Assembly: GCA_947494825.1 (NCBI GenBank)
Contig: CANLWN010000006.1
Coordinates: 186,001-250,000 of the forward strand
Source: an uncultured Flavobacteriaceae bacterium
GTDB taxonomy: Bacteria; Bacteroidota; Bacteroidia; Flavobacteriales; Flavobacteriaceae
DNA: 64,000 bases
Direction of reading: 5' to 3'
Position 1 is the first letter of the stretch. The number at the start of each line of letters is the position of its first letter. The translations under genes were made by a program, and so were the position numbers. Below the pieces are notes generated by a model. That model worked only from the letters and a program-made list of their open reading frames with translations, was not told where the DNA came from and ran no database searches. Below, in pieces: positions 1 through 8,444 of this stretch.

Positions 1-545
1 AAGAAAAGGAAGATGGCATGTACGAAAATGACCGTTTCAAAATTTTTGTAGTACACAAATACGGCAAAGAAAGGGGCAATCGCCAGGGTTGCCGAAACAA
101 AATTTCCCACAAAAGGTATACGTTTCAGTTTATGGGAATAGAACCAAATACCAAAAATATAGGCCGAAAAGAACATGACCGCCCTAAAGGATACATAACT
201 GGCAAAAAGGACGGACAAAAAATTAAGAATGAAATAGGTGGTGAGTTTGGTGCGCTGGCTTACCAACCTGTCCAACATACTCTTTCTGGGCTTGTTGATC
301 AGATCTTTCTCCGCATCGTAGAAATTGTTGATGATATAGCCCCCGGCGATCACGAGCCCCGAAGCAATCACAATGGCCAATAGATTAAGGTCAAAAACTA
401 CTTTGCGCAAGGGGCGGTCGGGAGAAAGGATGTAGATCGATGCCAAGTACTGGGCCAGGGCGATCATTAGGATATTATACCCCCTAACAATAGAAAACAG
501 GCTCAGGAACTTTAATAGTACCAGCTTGTCTTTTCTGCTAAGCAT
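1..545 (-). CDS. UbiA-family prenyltransferase (partial, C-terminus beyond window)
   Basis: Minus-strand reading frame that starts at 545 (MLSRKDKLVLLKF) and stays open to the window edge, about 181 codons, so the C-terminus is missing. The translation is strongly hydrophobic with several membrane spans. It carries NNFYDAEKDLINKP at about residues 73-86, matching the first Asp-rich prenyl-diphosphate/Mg2+ site of the UbiA superfamily. Flavobacteria usually annotate such proteins as geranylgeranylglycerol-phosphate geranylgeranyltransferase-like. That fits its place 10 bp downstream of two mevalonate-pathway genes on the same strand, which would supply isoprenoid precursors. The exact acceptor substrate is not determined. 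The family call is firm; the role is inferred. Confidence 0.85.
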   Translation of the reverse strand, partial: MLSRKDKLVLLKFLSLFSIVRGYNILMIALAQYLASIYILSPDRPLRKVVFDLNLLAIVIASGLVIAGGYIINNFYDAEKDLINKPRKSMLDRLVSQRTKLTTYFILNFLSVLFASYVSFRAVMFFSAYIFGIWFYSHKLKRIPFVGNFVSATLAIAPFFAVFVYYKNFETVIFVHAIFLF

Positions 546-555
546 TATGGAACGG

Positions 556-1494
556 TTAGAAGTTATATACCACTTCTAAATTGTAGCCTTTGAGTGCGTT
601 TTTTGCCTTGTCAATATCTTCGGTGAATCCCAAAATGTACCCGCCACCGCCTGAACCACATAGCTTCAGATAATAATCATTGGTGTCAATTCCCTGTTTC
701 CACAACTTGTGAAACTCAGAAGGAATCATGGGCTTAAAATTGTCCAAGACCACATGGGACAATTGTTTAAGATTGCGAAAGAGGGATTTAACGTTGCCGT
801 TGATAAAATCCTCTACACAGGCGTCGGTGTGTTTAATAAACTGATTCTTTATCATACTCCGGAAACCTTCCTGTTTCATATTGTCCATGAAAATCTGGAC
901 CATGGGAGCCGTTTCCCCAGTGATCCCACTGTCCAAAAGGAACACAGCCCCTTTACCTTCCAAATTCTGGGAAGGAATGCTTGTAGATTCAATGTTGTCC
1001 TTGGAATTGATAAGGATGGGCAGGCTCAAATAACTGTTCAAGGGGTCCAAACCCGAGGATTTTCCGTGAAAAAAGGATTCCATTTTTCCGAATATGGCCT
1101 TTAAGCTTAACAGTTTCTCCCGTGTAAGATTCTCTAGAACAGTAATCTTTTCCAAGGCGTACTTATCATAAATGGCTGCAACCAAAGCACCACTACTTCC
1201 TATACCGTACCCTTGGGGGATAGAACTGTCGAAATACATTCCGGAGGCAACATCCCTTTTTAAGGTGTCGAAATCGAAGCGCACCAATGCCGGTTCTTCT
1301 TGCTGTATTTTTTCCAGATAAGCCACAAAATTCTTTAAGGCCATATTGGACCGTAGCACATCCTCGGAGGTTTCCCCATCCGTTTTCAACGCCCCTTTAA
1401 AAAAATTATATGGAATGGAAAGTCCTTTGGAATCCTTAATAATGCCGTACTCCCCAAAGAGCAGGATTTTAGAATAAAATAAGGGTCCTTTCAT
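556..1494 (-). CDS. Mevalonate kinase (GHMP kinase family)
   Basis: 312 residues. Phosphorylates mevalonate to 5-phosphomevalonate with ATP in the cytoplasmic mevalonate pathway. The N-terminus YSKILLFGEYG is the GHMP kinase substrate segment. The glycine/serine-rich ATP loop is PQGYGIGSSGALVAA at about residues 94-108, and the C-terminal GHMP motif LCGSGGGGYILGF is at about 278-290. The length is normal for the flavobacterial form. It lies between diphosphomevalonate decarboxylase (72 bp upstream) and a UbiA prenyltransferase (10 bp downstream), all on the minus strand, so a short isoprenoid operon is likely. Another GHMP kinase of the pathway, such as phosphomevalonate kinase, is conceivable, but the gene order favours mevalonate kinase. 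Confidence 0.85.
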   Translation of the reverse strand: MKGPLFYSKILLFGEYGIIKDSKGLSIPYNFFKGALKTDGETSEDVLRSNMALKNFVAYLEKIQQEEPALVRFDFDTLKRDVASGMYFDSSIPQGYGIGSSGALVAAIYDKYALEKITVLENLTREKLLSLKAIFGKMESFFHGKSSGLDPLNSYLSLPILINSKDNIESTSIPSQNLEGKGAVFLLDSGITGETAPMVQIFMDNMKQEGFRSMIKNQFIKHTDACVEDFINGNVKSLFRNLKQLSHVVLDNFKPMIPSEFHKLWKQGIDTNDYYLKLCGSGGGGYILGFTEDIDKAKNALKGYNLEVVYNF

Positions 1495-1566
1495 CGTTTT
1501 GTATCTGATTTGGCTATGAAAAAACTGTGTATTGACAAGATCCTATATTGGTCAATACATTCCAAA

Positions 1567-2649
1567 TTACAGTTTTTTGGCTCCAAAACCAATTCTATCG
1601 CAAATATACTGCCCGTTTTGACAATATGCAACCAACTCATCCTTAATAAATTGCAAAACCTGGTCTTTTTCGTTTTCCGGATAGAGCACATGCACGTTGG
1701 CTCCGGCATCCAGGGTGAAACAGACATGGGTCTTTGATGCATTCCGATATTCCCATATTTTATTAATAATCTCCAAGGTATTGGGTTTCATCAACATAAA
1801 ATAGGGCATGCTACTCATCATCATCGCATGCAGGCTCAAGGCCTCGCTCTCTACCAAGCTGATAAATTCCACCAAATTCCCATCGGTGAAAACAGGCTGC
1901 AGTGCCTTTAGGTTTTTCCCTGCTTGTTCAAATCGCTGCTTTGCGAAAGGGTGGTTGTGCATCAGGTCGTGTCCAAGGGTACTGCTTACTTGTTTTTCCC
2001 CTTCGTGCACTAATAAAATGGTATCGTGATACTGTTCAAAAACCGGGTGTACAGGGTAGGGATATGGAATTCCATAGAGATCGGAACTGTTTTCAATGTC
2101 TTTATGCCGCCCCCATTGCACAATACCACCTTTGATACTCCTACATGCGCTTCCCGATCCCAATCGGGCCAAAAAAGAGGCCTTTCTATAAAAGAAATCC
2201 ATCTCCATTTTGGGATCCAATTCCTTTTCCAGATCCATAAGGCAAAGTGCCAGGGCTGCCATTCCACTAGCAGAGGATGCGATACCGCTACTATGGGGAA
2301 AGGAGTTGGACGTCTCTATGGTAAAATGGTATTTTCTTAAAAAGGGAAGGTAGTTCTCTACCCGGGACAGAAAGGTGCTTATTTTAGGTTTGAAACTTTC
2401 CTTGGGAGCCCCCTCAAATAACAGGTCAAAAGAAAAGTCGGGAGACTCCTTTTCTAATCTCGTATACTCCAACCTGGTTTCCGTACAGCTGGCCTGCAGT
2501 GTAAAGCTTACGGAAGGATTGGCCGGAATTTGGTTTTCCTTTTTTCCCCAATATTTTACCAAAGCGATGTTACTCGGGGCTTTCCAAACTGTACTCCCAG
2601 CTTCTTTTTCTTCGAGGTAGGCAGATGGAACAAAGTCTGTTTCCGTCAT
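1567..2649 (-). CDS. mvaD: Diphosphomevalonate decarboxylase
   Basis: 360 residues from the ATG at 2649. ATP-dependent decarboxylation of 5-diphosphomevalonate to isopentenyl diphosphate. The family motif APSNIALVKYWGKK is near the N-terminus, with PSVSFTL after it. The ATP loop is HSSGIASSASGMAALAL, and SACRSIKGG follows. The frame is open to 2703, but a perfect Bacteroidetes -7 box (TATCTTTG on the minus strand, 2667-2674) lies inside that extension, so transcription should begin just before 2649. The protein beginning MTETDFVP is therefore the better choice, and it also matches how flavobacterial homologues begin. It is followed by mevalonate kinase and UbiA on the same strand. Confidence 0.92.
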   Translation of the reverse strand: MTETDFVPSAYLEEKEAGSTVWKAPSNIALVKYWGKKENQIPANPSVSFTLQASCTETRLEYTRLEKESPDFSFDLLFEGAPKESFKPKISTFLSRVENYLPFLRKYHFTIETSNSFPHSSGIASSASGMAALALCLMDLEKELDPKMEMDFFYRKASFLARLGSGSACRSIKGGIVQWGRHKDIENSSDLYGIPYPYPVHPVFEQYHDTILLVHEGEKQVSSTLGHDLMHNHPFAKQRFEQAGKNLKALQPVFTDGNLVEFISLVESEALSLHAMMMSSMPYFMLMKPNTLEIINKIWEYRNASKTHVCFTLDAGANVHVLYPENEKDQVLQFIKDELVAYCQNGQYICDRIGFGAKKL

Positions 2650-2666
2650 GAAGGCTGCAATTTCCA

Positions 2667-2674
2667 CAAAGATA
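2667..2674 (-). promoter_or_regulatory. Bacteroidetes -7 box upstream of mvaD
   Basis: Minus-strand TATCTTTG is a perfect match to TAnnTTTG, 17 bp before the mvaD ATG at 2649. It implies a leader of only about 10 nt and argues against the longer start at 2703. No TTTG -33 element is present at the usual 19-21 bp spacing. Confidence 0.5.
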
Positions 2675-2743
2675 GTTTTTAAGGCCCTTTGCCGTAGTGC
2701 CAAAACAAATTAATTACTATTTTAGTTGACTTAGTCAAAAAAG

Positions 2744-3217
2744 TTGAGCAAGAAAGTCGTCAATATTGGTATCGCCGTAGGCATCTGTCTGCTAATCGGG
2801 TTTCTGTCTGGATTTGCAACGCAGAGTTCCGTCAACGATTGGTACATGACCCTTAACAAACCCAGCTTTAATCCGCCCAACTGGATTTTTGCCCCTGTGT
2901 GGACGGTGTTATATATCATGATGGGGATTGCAGCCGGTATTGTATGGGCCAAGGGGTTTCATCACATTTGGGTAAAGACCGCCTTGTACCATTTTGGCTT
3001 TCAACTATTGTTCAACGCCCTCTGGAGCATTGTCTTTTTTGGTTTCAAAAATCCATTCTGGGCGCTTCTCGTAATTCTGATACTGCTCCTTCTGATTTTG
3101 CTTACCATAAAATGGTTCAAGGTGGTCAGCAAAACGGCCGCTTATTTGCTCATTCCTTATTTTCTATGGGTCTGTTTTGCCACGATGTTGAATTACCGTA
3201 TCTGGGAAATGAACTAG
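2744..3217 (+). CDS. tspO: TspO/MBR family membrane protein
   Basis: 157 residues, five predicted membrane spans. Homologues bind tetrapyrroles or cholesterol-like ligands and are linked to porphyrin and stress control. Visible family features are LNKPSFNPPNWIFAPVWT at about residues 32-49, a tryptophan-rich middle (NALWSIVFFGFKNPFWA), and the C-terminal YLLIPYFLWVCFATMLNYRIW. The frame must start at the TTG at 2744. An in-frame stop lies at 2732, and the next ATG, at residue 30, would delete the first membrane helix. It diverges from the mvaD operon across about 95 bp. Confidence 0.9.
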   Translation: MSKKVVNIGIAVGICLLIGFLSGFATQSSVNDWYMTLNKPSFNPPNWIFAPVWTVLYIMMGIAAGIVWAKGFHHIWVKTALYHFGFQLLFNALWSIVFFGFKNPFWALLVILILLLLILLTIKWFKVVSKTAAYLLIPYFLWVCFATMLNYRIWEMN

Positions 3218-3453
3218 TTTCTGCTCATCATAACTGTTGCTTAAAAGTAGAAAGGGGACTTTTAACGCAAATCAATATATCATAGCTGTTTTGGTCGTGG
3301 AATCATGTTATAAACCCATGCCAGTGCATGAACGGACCTATTTAACAAAAAAGAATCAAATTGTGTAATAGGCCAACAGATAAAATAATTTCACATAAAT
3401 TTATTTGCTACCTTAAACCCATCAAAATTAACCTTTAGTTTACCAGTTCTATT
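3218..3453. other. Intergenic region upstream of glpK
   Basis: 236 bp without a convincing gene. A near-match to the Bacteroidetes -7 box (TTTATTTG, 7 of 8) at 3400-3407 lies about 46 bp before the glpK ATG and may be its promoter. No terminator or repeat is evident. Confidence 0.3.
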
Positions 3454-4953
3454 ATGGAAAAACACATTCTTGCCTTAGACCAGGGCACTACCAGTTGCAG
3501 AGCCGTTGTCTTTGATAAAAAAGGTGCCATTGTCTCAACCGCACAAAAAGAGTTTACCCAACATTTCCCAAAACCTGGATGGGTGGAACATGATGCCACT
3601 GAAATTTGGTCTACACAAGCTGCAATGGCCACCGAAGCGACCACCAAAAAAGGATTGAGTGGAACAGATATTGCGGCAATCGGTATAACCAACCAGCGCG
3701 AAACCGTGGTCGTATGGGACCGAACTACTGGAGAACCCGTTTATAACGCCATAGTATGGCAGGATAAAAGAACGGCGGATTTTTGCGAAGAACTGAAGCA
3801 ACAAGGAAAGGCGGAATTGATTCGGGAGAAGACCGGACTTGTAATCGATGCGTATTTTTCCGGCACTAAGGCTAAATGGATATTGGACAATGTAGATGGA
3901 GCAAGACAACGGGCCGAGGCCGGGGAACTTGCCATGGGAACCATTGATTCTTGGCTTATTTGGAATTTTACCCATGGTGAGCTACATGTTACGGACGTCA
4001 CCAATGCATGCAGAACACTGCTTTTCAATATAAACACCATGGCCTGGGACGATGAGCTCTTGGAACTCTTTTCCATTCCTAAAAGCATGCTACCCGAGGT
4101 GAAGCAATCCAGTGAGGTGTATGGGCACACCAAAGGCACGATTTTTGCCAGCAAAATTCCCATTGCCGGGATAGCAGGTGATCAGCAGGCGGCCCTTTTT
4201 GGACAGATGTGCACCAAGCCTGGAATGGTAAAAAACACCTATGGCACGGGCTGTTTTATGCTCATGAATATTGGGGAGAAGCCGCTTATATCAAAAAACA
4301 ACCTGTTGACCACAGTGGCCTGGAAAATAGATGGAAAGACCCAGTACGCCTTGGAGGGCAGTATTTTTGTTGCAGGGGCCGTGGTGCAATGGTTGCGTGA
4401 TAGCTTAAAGATTATTGATAGTTCCCAGGACGTGGAAAAGCTGGCCGGTTCGGTAGATAGTTCGGAGGGGGTGTATTTTGTACCGGCCTTTGCGGGATTG
4501 GGCGCACCGCATTGGAATCAAAAGGCACAGGGGACCATTTTTGGATTGACCCGAGGTAGCACGGATGCCCATATTGCTAGGGCCGCATTGGAATCCATCG
4601 CCTATCAAACCATGGATATTTTATCGGCCATGGAGGCCGATTCGGGAATTTCTATCAAAGAACTTCGAGTAGATGGGGGCGCCACCGTCAATAATATGTT
4701 GATGCAGTTTCAATCCGATGTGCTCAATACCGTGACGGTTAGGCCCGAAGTCATTGAAACTACTGTTATGGGAGCGGCCTATTTGGCGGGATTGGCAGTC
4801 GGTTACTGGAATAGTATGGAGGAAATTCAACAAATATGGCAGACGGATATACATTTTAAACCTACGGCCGAAAGAAAAGCAATAGATGATGGAATCAAAG
4901 GTTGGTACAAGGCCGTTGACGCCCTCCAATACTGGACCAAAGAAAACATTTGA
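3454..4953 (+). CDS. glpK: Glycerol kinase
   Basis: 499 residues, the usual GlpK length. Phosphorylates glycerol to sn-glycerol 3-phosphate with ATP in the cytoplasm. An FGGY kinase: N-terminal phosphate loop [15 protein letters not shown] at about residues 7-21, [17 protein letters not shown] at about 76-92, [13 protein letters not shown] in the middle, and C-terminal [17 protein letters not shown]. These are glycerol-kinase forms rather than xylulokinase forms. The ATG at 3454 is the only sensible start. The aquaglyceroporin gene begins 6 bp after the stop, so the two form a glycerol uptake operon. No glycerol-3-phosphate dehydrogenase gene lies in the window. Confidence 0.97.
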   Translation: MEKHILALDQGTTSCRAVVFDKKGAIVSTAQKEFTQHFPKPGWVEHDATEIWSTQAAMATEATTKKGLSGTDIAAIGITNQRETVVVWDRTTGEPVYNAIVWQDKRTADFCEELKQQGKAELIREKTGLVIDAYFSGTKAKWILDNVDGARQRAEAGELAMGTIDSWLIWNFTHGELHVTDVTNACRTLLFNINTMAWDDELLELFSIPKSMLPEVKQSSEVYGHTKGTIFASKIPIAGIAGDQQAALFGQMCTKPGMVKNTYGTGCFMLMNIGEKPLISKNNLLTTVAWKIDGKTQYALEGSIFVAGAVVQWLRDSLKIIDSSQDVEKLAGSVDSSEGVYFVPAFAGLGAPHWNQKAQGTIFGLTRGSTDAHIARAALESIAYQTMDILSAMEADSGISIKELRVDGGATVNNMLMQFQSDVLNTVTVRPEVIETTVMGAAYLAGLAVGYWNSMEEIQQIWQTDIHFKPTAERKAIDDGIKGWYKAVDALQYWTKENI

Positions 4954-4959
4954 TTTAAG

Positions 4960-5688
4960 ATGACACCATTTATCGCCGAGATTATAGGGACCATGTTATT
5001 GATCCTTTTGGGCAACGGGGTAGTTGCCAACGTAATTTTAAAAGGTACCAAGGGCAACAACAGCGGTTGGATAGTGATTTGCACAGGTTGGGGACTTGCG
5101 GTTTACATAGGAGTCGTTGTAGCTGCTCCTTATAGCGGTGCCCATCTTAATCCTGCGGTGAGTATTGGTCTTGCTCTTGCAGGAAAGTTTGATTGGGCAA
5201 GCGTACCTTCCTTTGTATTGGCGCAGTTCATTGGAGCCATGATCGGAGCTACAGTTGTTTGGTTGATGCATAGGGATCATTTCAAAGCCACGGAGGAGGG
5301 AGACACCAAACGTGCCGTTTTTTGTACCGCTCCCGCCATTCGAAATCCAATCTTAAACCTGTTCAGTGAAGTTGTTGGCACCTTTGTATTGGTGTTTACC
5401 GTACTTTATTTTACCAATGCCAGTATAACGGATTCGGGATCCATAGTTGGTTTGGGCTCTTTGGGCGCACTCCCGGTAGCTTTTTTGGTTTGGGGAATTG
5501 GCCTGTCCCTGGGAGGCACCACAGGCTATGCCATAAACCCGGCAAGGGATTTAGGCCCCCGAATAATGCATGCACTTTTACCGATAAGCAAGAAAAGCAT
5601 AAACGATTGGGGCTATTCCTGGATTCCTGTATTGGGACCGATCATTGGTGCGATAGCAGCTGCCATACTTATGTTGGCGCTATCCTAG
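4960..5688 (+). CDS. glpF: Aquaglyceroporin, MIP family (glycerol facilitator)
   Basis: 242 residues, six membrane spans with two half-helix NPA motifs: AHLNPAVS (Asn64) and AINPARDLGPR (Asn193). Arg196 followed by Asp197 is the glycerol-facilitator signature that separates GlpF from water-only channels. Passive glycerol entry would be trapped by the kinase encoded 6 bp upstream. It ends 25 bp from the convergent flavoprotein gene; no strong terminator is seen between them. Confidence 0.95.
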   Translation: MTPFIAEIIGTMLLILLGNGVVANVILKGTKGNNSGWIVICTGWGLAVYIGVVVAAPYSGAHLNPAVSIGLALAGKFDWASVPSFVLAQFIGAMIGATVVWLMHRDHFKATEEGDTKRAVFCTAPAIRNPILNLFSEVVGTFVLVFTVLYFTNASITDSGSIVGLGSLGALPVAFLVWGIGLSLGGTTGYAINPARDLGPRIMHALLPISKKSINDWGYSWIPVLGPIIGAIAAAILMLALS

Positions 5689-5713
5689 GCCATTGGATTA
5701 ATTCTTTGGATGG

Positions 5714-7000
5714 CTATCCTTTTGCCATGGACTTGGCAGCAATATAGGCCCCGGTCCAGGCATTTTGAAAATTGAATCCTCCCGTTATGGCGTCCACGTT
5801 CATTATCTCGCCCGCAAAATAAAGATGGGGAAATAGTTTACTTTCAAAAGTCTTGAAATCGATTTCTTTTAGATCCACCCCGCCAGCAGTAACGAATTCC
5901 TCCTTAAAGGTGCTTTTTCCCTCTACCGTGAAAATGGAAGCTGTGAGCTGATCGGCCAAACTTTGCAAATGCCGTTTGGAGATCTCTGCCCATTTCATTT
6001 GGTCCGGTATGCCCGACGCTTGGAGCAAACGGCTCCACAAGCGTCTGGGAACATCTACGGCGTTGGTCCTAAGTACCGTCTTTTTTGCCTCTACCTCCTT
6101 AATTTGCTTCAAGAGTTCCAGTACCGCTGTTTCGTGGTAGTCTGGTAGCCAATTTACCTTGATCTTAAATCTATATTTCCGTTCGTGCAAGGTCTTCGCC
6201 CCCCAAGCCGATAGTTTTAATACTGCCGGACCGCTCATACCCCAGTGTGTAATCAACAAAGGGCCCTCGGCGATCAACTTGAACAGCTGCTCCGCCTTGC
6301 TTTTAAGTTCCACGGTAATTTTTGAATCAAAGATTCGCTTGGGCAGCACTTCAACTTCTGCATAGGTGCTCACTCCCTGTATGCCACGAATTCTGTCATC
6401 ATCAATATTAAAGGTGAATAGGGAAGGGACTGGGGGTTCTATGGTATGTCCCATTTTTTGGAGCAGGCCCCATATCTTGGGATTGCTCCCCGTTGCCAGC
6501 AGTACTTTTTTGGCAGTGTATGTTTTTCTAATGGAATGCACTTCCCAGGCACCTGTTGGATTTTCTTTGCTTGGCGCCAGAGGTCTGAGGTCCGTGACGG
6601 AACTGTTTCTAAACAGTTGCACGCCCTTTTTTTCCGCCTCGCCCACAAAAAAATCGATAATGGTCTGGGAGGCGTTGCTCGTTGGAAACATTCTACCATC
6701 CTCCTCTATTTTTAAGGGAACGTTCCTTTCCTCAAAAAAAGCCACCGTATCTGCACTTCCATGGGTATAAAAAGGCCCCAACAATTCCTTTTCCCCTCTG
6801 GGATAGTTCTTTACAAAGGCAGCGGGATCAAATTCAGCATAAGTAACATTGCACCTGCCACCACCGGAAACCTTTACCTTGCCCAGTACTTCCTTTCCCC
6901 TTTCCAAAATGGCAATTTTTTTTTGAGGTGCCATTTCCGCCAGATGCACGGCGGCATAAAAACCGGCCGCCCCACCTCCTATAATAATAACATCGAGCAT
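5714..7000 (-). CDS. HI0933/YhiN-family FAD-dependent oxidoreductase
   Basis: 428 residues, cytoplasmic flavoprotein. The N-terminal dinucleotide-binding motif IIGGGAAGFYAA (about residues 6-17) is followed by the family motif GKVKVSGGGRCNVT at about 40-53. The C-terminal FAD motif AGEIMNVDAITGGFNFQNAWTG is also present. The family (HI0933-like, BaiN-like) has no settled physiological substrate, so only the class is called. Its ATG overlaps the stop of the upstream phosphodiesterase gene by one base (TAATG), which suggests translational coupling. Confidence 0.9.
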   Translation of the reverse strand: MLDVIIIGGGAAGFYAAVHLAEMAPQKKIAILERGKEVLGKVKVSGGGRCNVTYAEFDPAAFVKNYPRGEKELLGPFYTHGSADTVAFFEERNVPLKIEEDGRMFPTSNASQTIIDFFVGEAEKKGVQLFRNSSVTDLRPLAPSKENPTGAWEVHSIRKTYTAKKVLLATGSNPKIWGLLQKMGHTIEPPVPSLFTFNIDDDRIRGIQGVSTYAEVEVLPKRIFDSKITVELKSKAEQLFKLIAEGPLLITHWGMSGPAVLKLSAWGAKTLHERKYRFKIKVNWLPDYHETAVLELLKQIKEVEAKKTVLRTNAVDVPRRLWSRLLQASGIPDQMKWAEISKRHLQSLADQLTASIFTVEGKSTFKEEFVTAGGVDLKEIDFKTFESKLFPHLYFAGEIMNVDAITGGFNFQNAWTGAYIAAKSMAKG

Positions 7001-7761
7001 TAGTTAATACGTTCCGGGTAGTTGGTTATGATACCATCTACAGCGAGTTGTTTTGCCTTTTGAATATCTTCTTCGGCATTCACCGTCCAGGTATATATTT
7101 TGAACCCCGACGCCTTGATCTTATCGGCGCTGACATGGTCCAATTGGTCAATATCGGGGTTAATGGCCTCGGCCGACAATTCCCGGGCAATGGGAATGGC
7201 CTTGGCGGGATCCTCTCCTTCTATCAGAATGGCAAGGGCAACCTCTGGGTTGATTTGCCTCATTTTGCGGAGTTCCTCCCAGTAAAAACTGGAAATGATA
7301 AAGTGTTCCATGGTCCATCCGTTTCGGTTAATAAATTTCTCCATGATCCGTTGCACTCCTACAGCCGTATCAGCGCCCTTGAGCTCTATGTTCAGGGGAA
7401 CGCTTTTATTGATCAGCTCCAATACCTCCGAAAGGGTCGGGATCTTATGATCCCCGATAAGGGTTAGCTGTTTTAGCTCCGCAAGGGTATAAGACTCTAC
7501 AGGACCATGGCCATCGGTCAATCTGTCAACCGTGCTGTCATGGAAGACCACAATTTCTCCACTCTTGATTTTGAATACGTCTATTTCCATCATGTCCACT
7601 TCCAAATCGAGCGCTTTCTGGACAGAAGCCAATGTATTTTCCGTCTCGTGGCCCATGGCCCCTCTATGTCCTATTACCATCGGAACTGAATTTTGATCGG
7701 TACATGCAATTTGAACACTTACAACAACAAGAATAAGCCAATTTTTCACTCGTAAAACCAT
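7000..7761 (-). CDS. Glycerophosphodiester phosphodiesterase, lipoprotein
   Basis: 253 residues. Hydrolyses glycerophosphodiesters to glycerol 3-phosphate and an alcohol. A lipoprotein signal ends at Cys20 (VQIAC), so it should be anchored in the cell envelope. GDPD family motifs are IGHRGAMGHETENTLAS (catalytic His and metal Glu, about residues 31-47), MMEIDVFKIKSGEIVVFHD (about 57-75), and the C-terminal YTWTVN. Together with glpK/glpF nearby it may feed glycerol or glycerol phosphate from lipid head groups, but they are not in one operon. It overlaps the next gene by one base. Confidence 0.92.
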   Translation of the reverse strand: MVLRVKNWLILVVVSVQIACTDQNSVPMVIGHRGAMGHETENTLASVQKALDLEVDMMEIDVFKIKSGEIVVFHDSTVDRLTDGHGPVESYTLAELKQLTLIGDHKIPTLSEVLELINKSVPLNIELKGADTAVGVQRIMEKFINRNGWTMEHFIISSFYWEELRKMRQINPEVALAILIEGEDPAKAIPIARELSAEAINPDIDQLDHVSADKIKASGFKIYTWTVNAEEDIQKAKQLAVDGIITNYPERIN

Positions 7762-7897
7762 ACTGCTAAAAATACAATATGATTTCGAGATTTATTGGCT
7801 TCCTTGGAAAAAGGTGAACAAAGCGTTCCAGGAGCTATATTTGTTATATTTACATTATTTGGTAAGTATTTTTGTGATATTTGTAAAAATTCTTTAA

Positions 7898-7905
7898 TAT
7901 ATTTG
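7898..7905 (+). promoter_or_regulatory. Bacteroidetes -7 box for the 7936 gene
   Basis: TATATTTG is a perfect TAnnTTTG, 30 bp before the ATG at 7936. A TTTG at 7871-7874 could serve as -33, but the 23 bp spacing is slightly long. A second perfect copy lies at 7836-7843 and could be an alternative upstream promoter in this AT-rich 174 bp gap. Confidence 0.5.
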
Positions 7906-7935
7906 CTTTTATAGTAACCAATTAATTACAAAACT

Positions 7936-8364
7936 ATGTTTTCAAAATCTAATTTGCTGGCCACCTTGGCCGGTTTTGTCGTCATGTTTTTGCTTGGCTA
8001 TGCCATTTGGGGAGTTGCTACCGCCGATTTTTTCGAAGGGCATACCATAAACAATGTTATGAAGGACCAACCGGATATGTTGATGATTGCCATTAGCAAT
8101 CTCATCGCCGTTTTCGCACTCAGCACCCTTTATGGAAAGTGGGCAAGGGGTCATCACAGTGCCAAGGAAGGTTTTCAATTTGGCGCCTGGATCGGCGTCT
8201 TTGCCGGACTTGGTCTTGGACTTCTTTGGTACGCCACCTCGGACATTTTTGATATGACGGGGCAATTGGTAAACGGTGTTATAGAAATTGTCTTCTATGG
8301 CATTATAGGAGTGGTTATTGCTTTGGTATATAAAGTAACAGCTGCTAAGGAGAAGTCAGCCTAA
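7936..8364 (+). CDS. Small integral membrane protein of unknown function
   Basis: 142 residues with about four hydrophobic spans: near residues 7-28, 48-66, 80-102 and 110-132. A charged loop, YGKWARGHHSAKEGFQFGAW, sits between the second and third. The layout resembles small DUF1761-type membrane proteins, but I cannot assign a family. It stands alone between two minus-strand transcription units, has its own promoter boxes and is followed by a hairpin, so it is probably monocistronic. Confidence 0.75.
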   Translation: MFSKSNLLATLAGFVVMFLLGYAIWGVATADFFEGHTINNVMKDQPDMLMIAISNLIAVFALSTLYGKWARGHHSAKEGFQFGAWIGVFAGLGLGLLWYATSDIFDMTGQLVNGVIEIVFYGIIGVVIALVYKVTAAKEKSA

Positions 8365-8375
8365 ACCTAGGTATT

Positions 8376-8431
8376 GAATGGGCGAGTCTTGTCCGGATAT
8401 CCTATCCCTTTAGGATTTGCTCATTCGTTTT
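8376..8431. terminator. Hairpin terminator between convergent genes
   Basis: Outer arms GAATGGGC (8376-8383) and GCTCATTC (8419-8426) pair with one wobble. An inner perfect stem ATCCTA/TAGGAT spans 8399-8416. A short T-rich tract follows on the plus strand. It lies between the membrane protein stop and the convergent GH13 stop and may act on the plus-strand transcript. Confidence 0.4.
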
Positions 8432-8444
8432 AAATCATAAAATC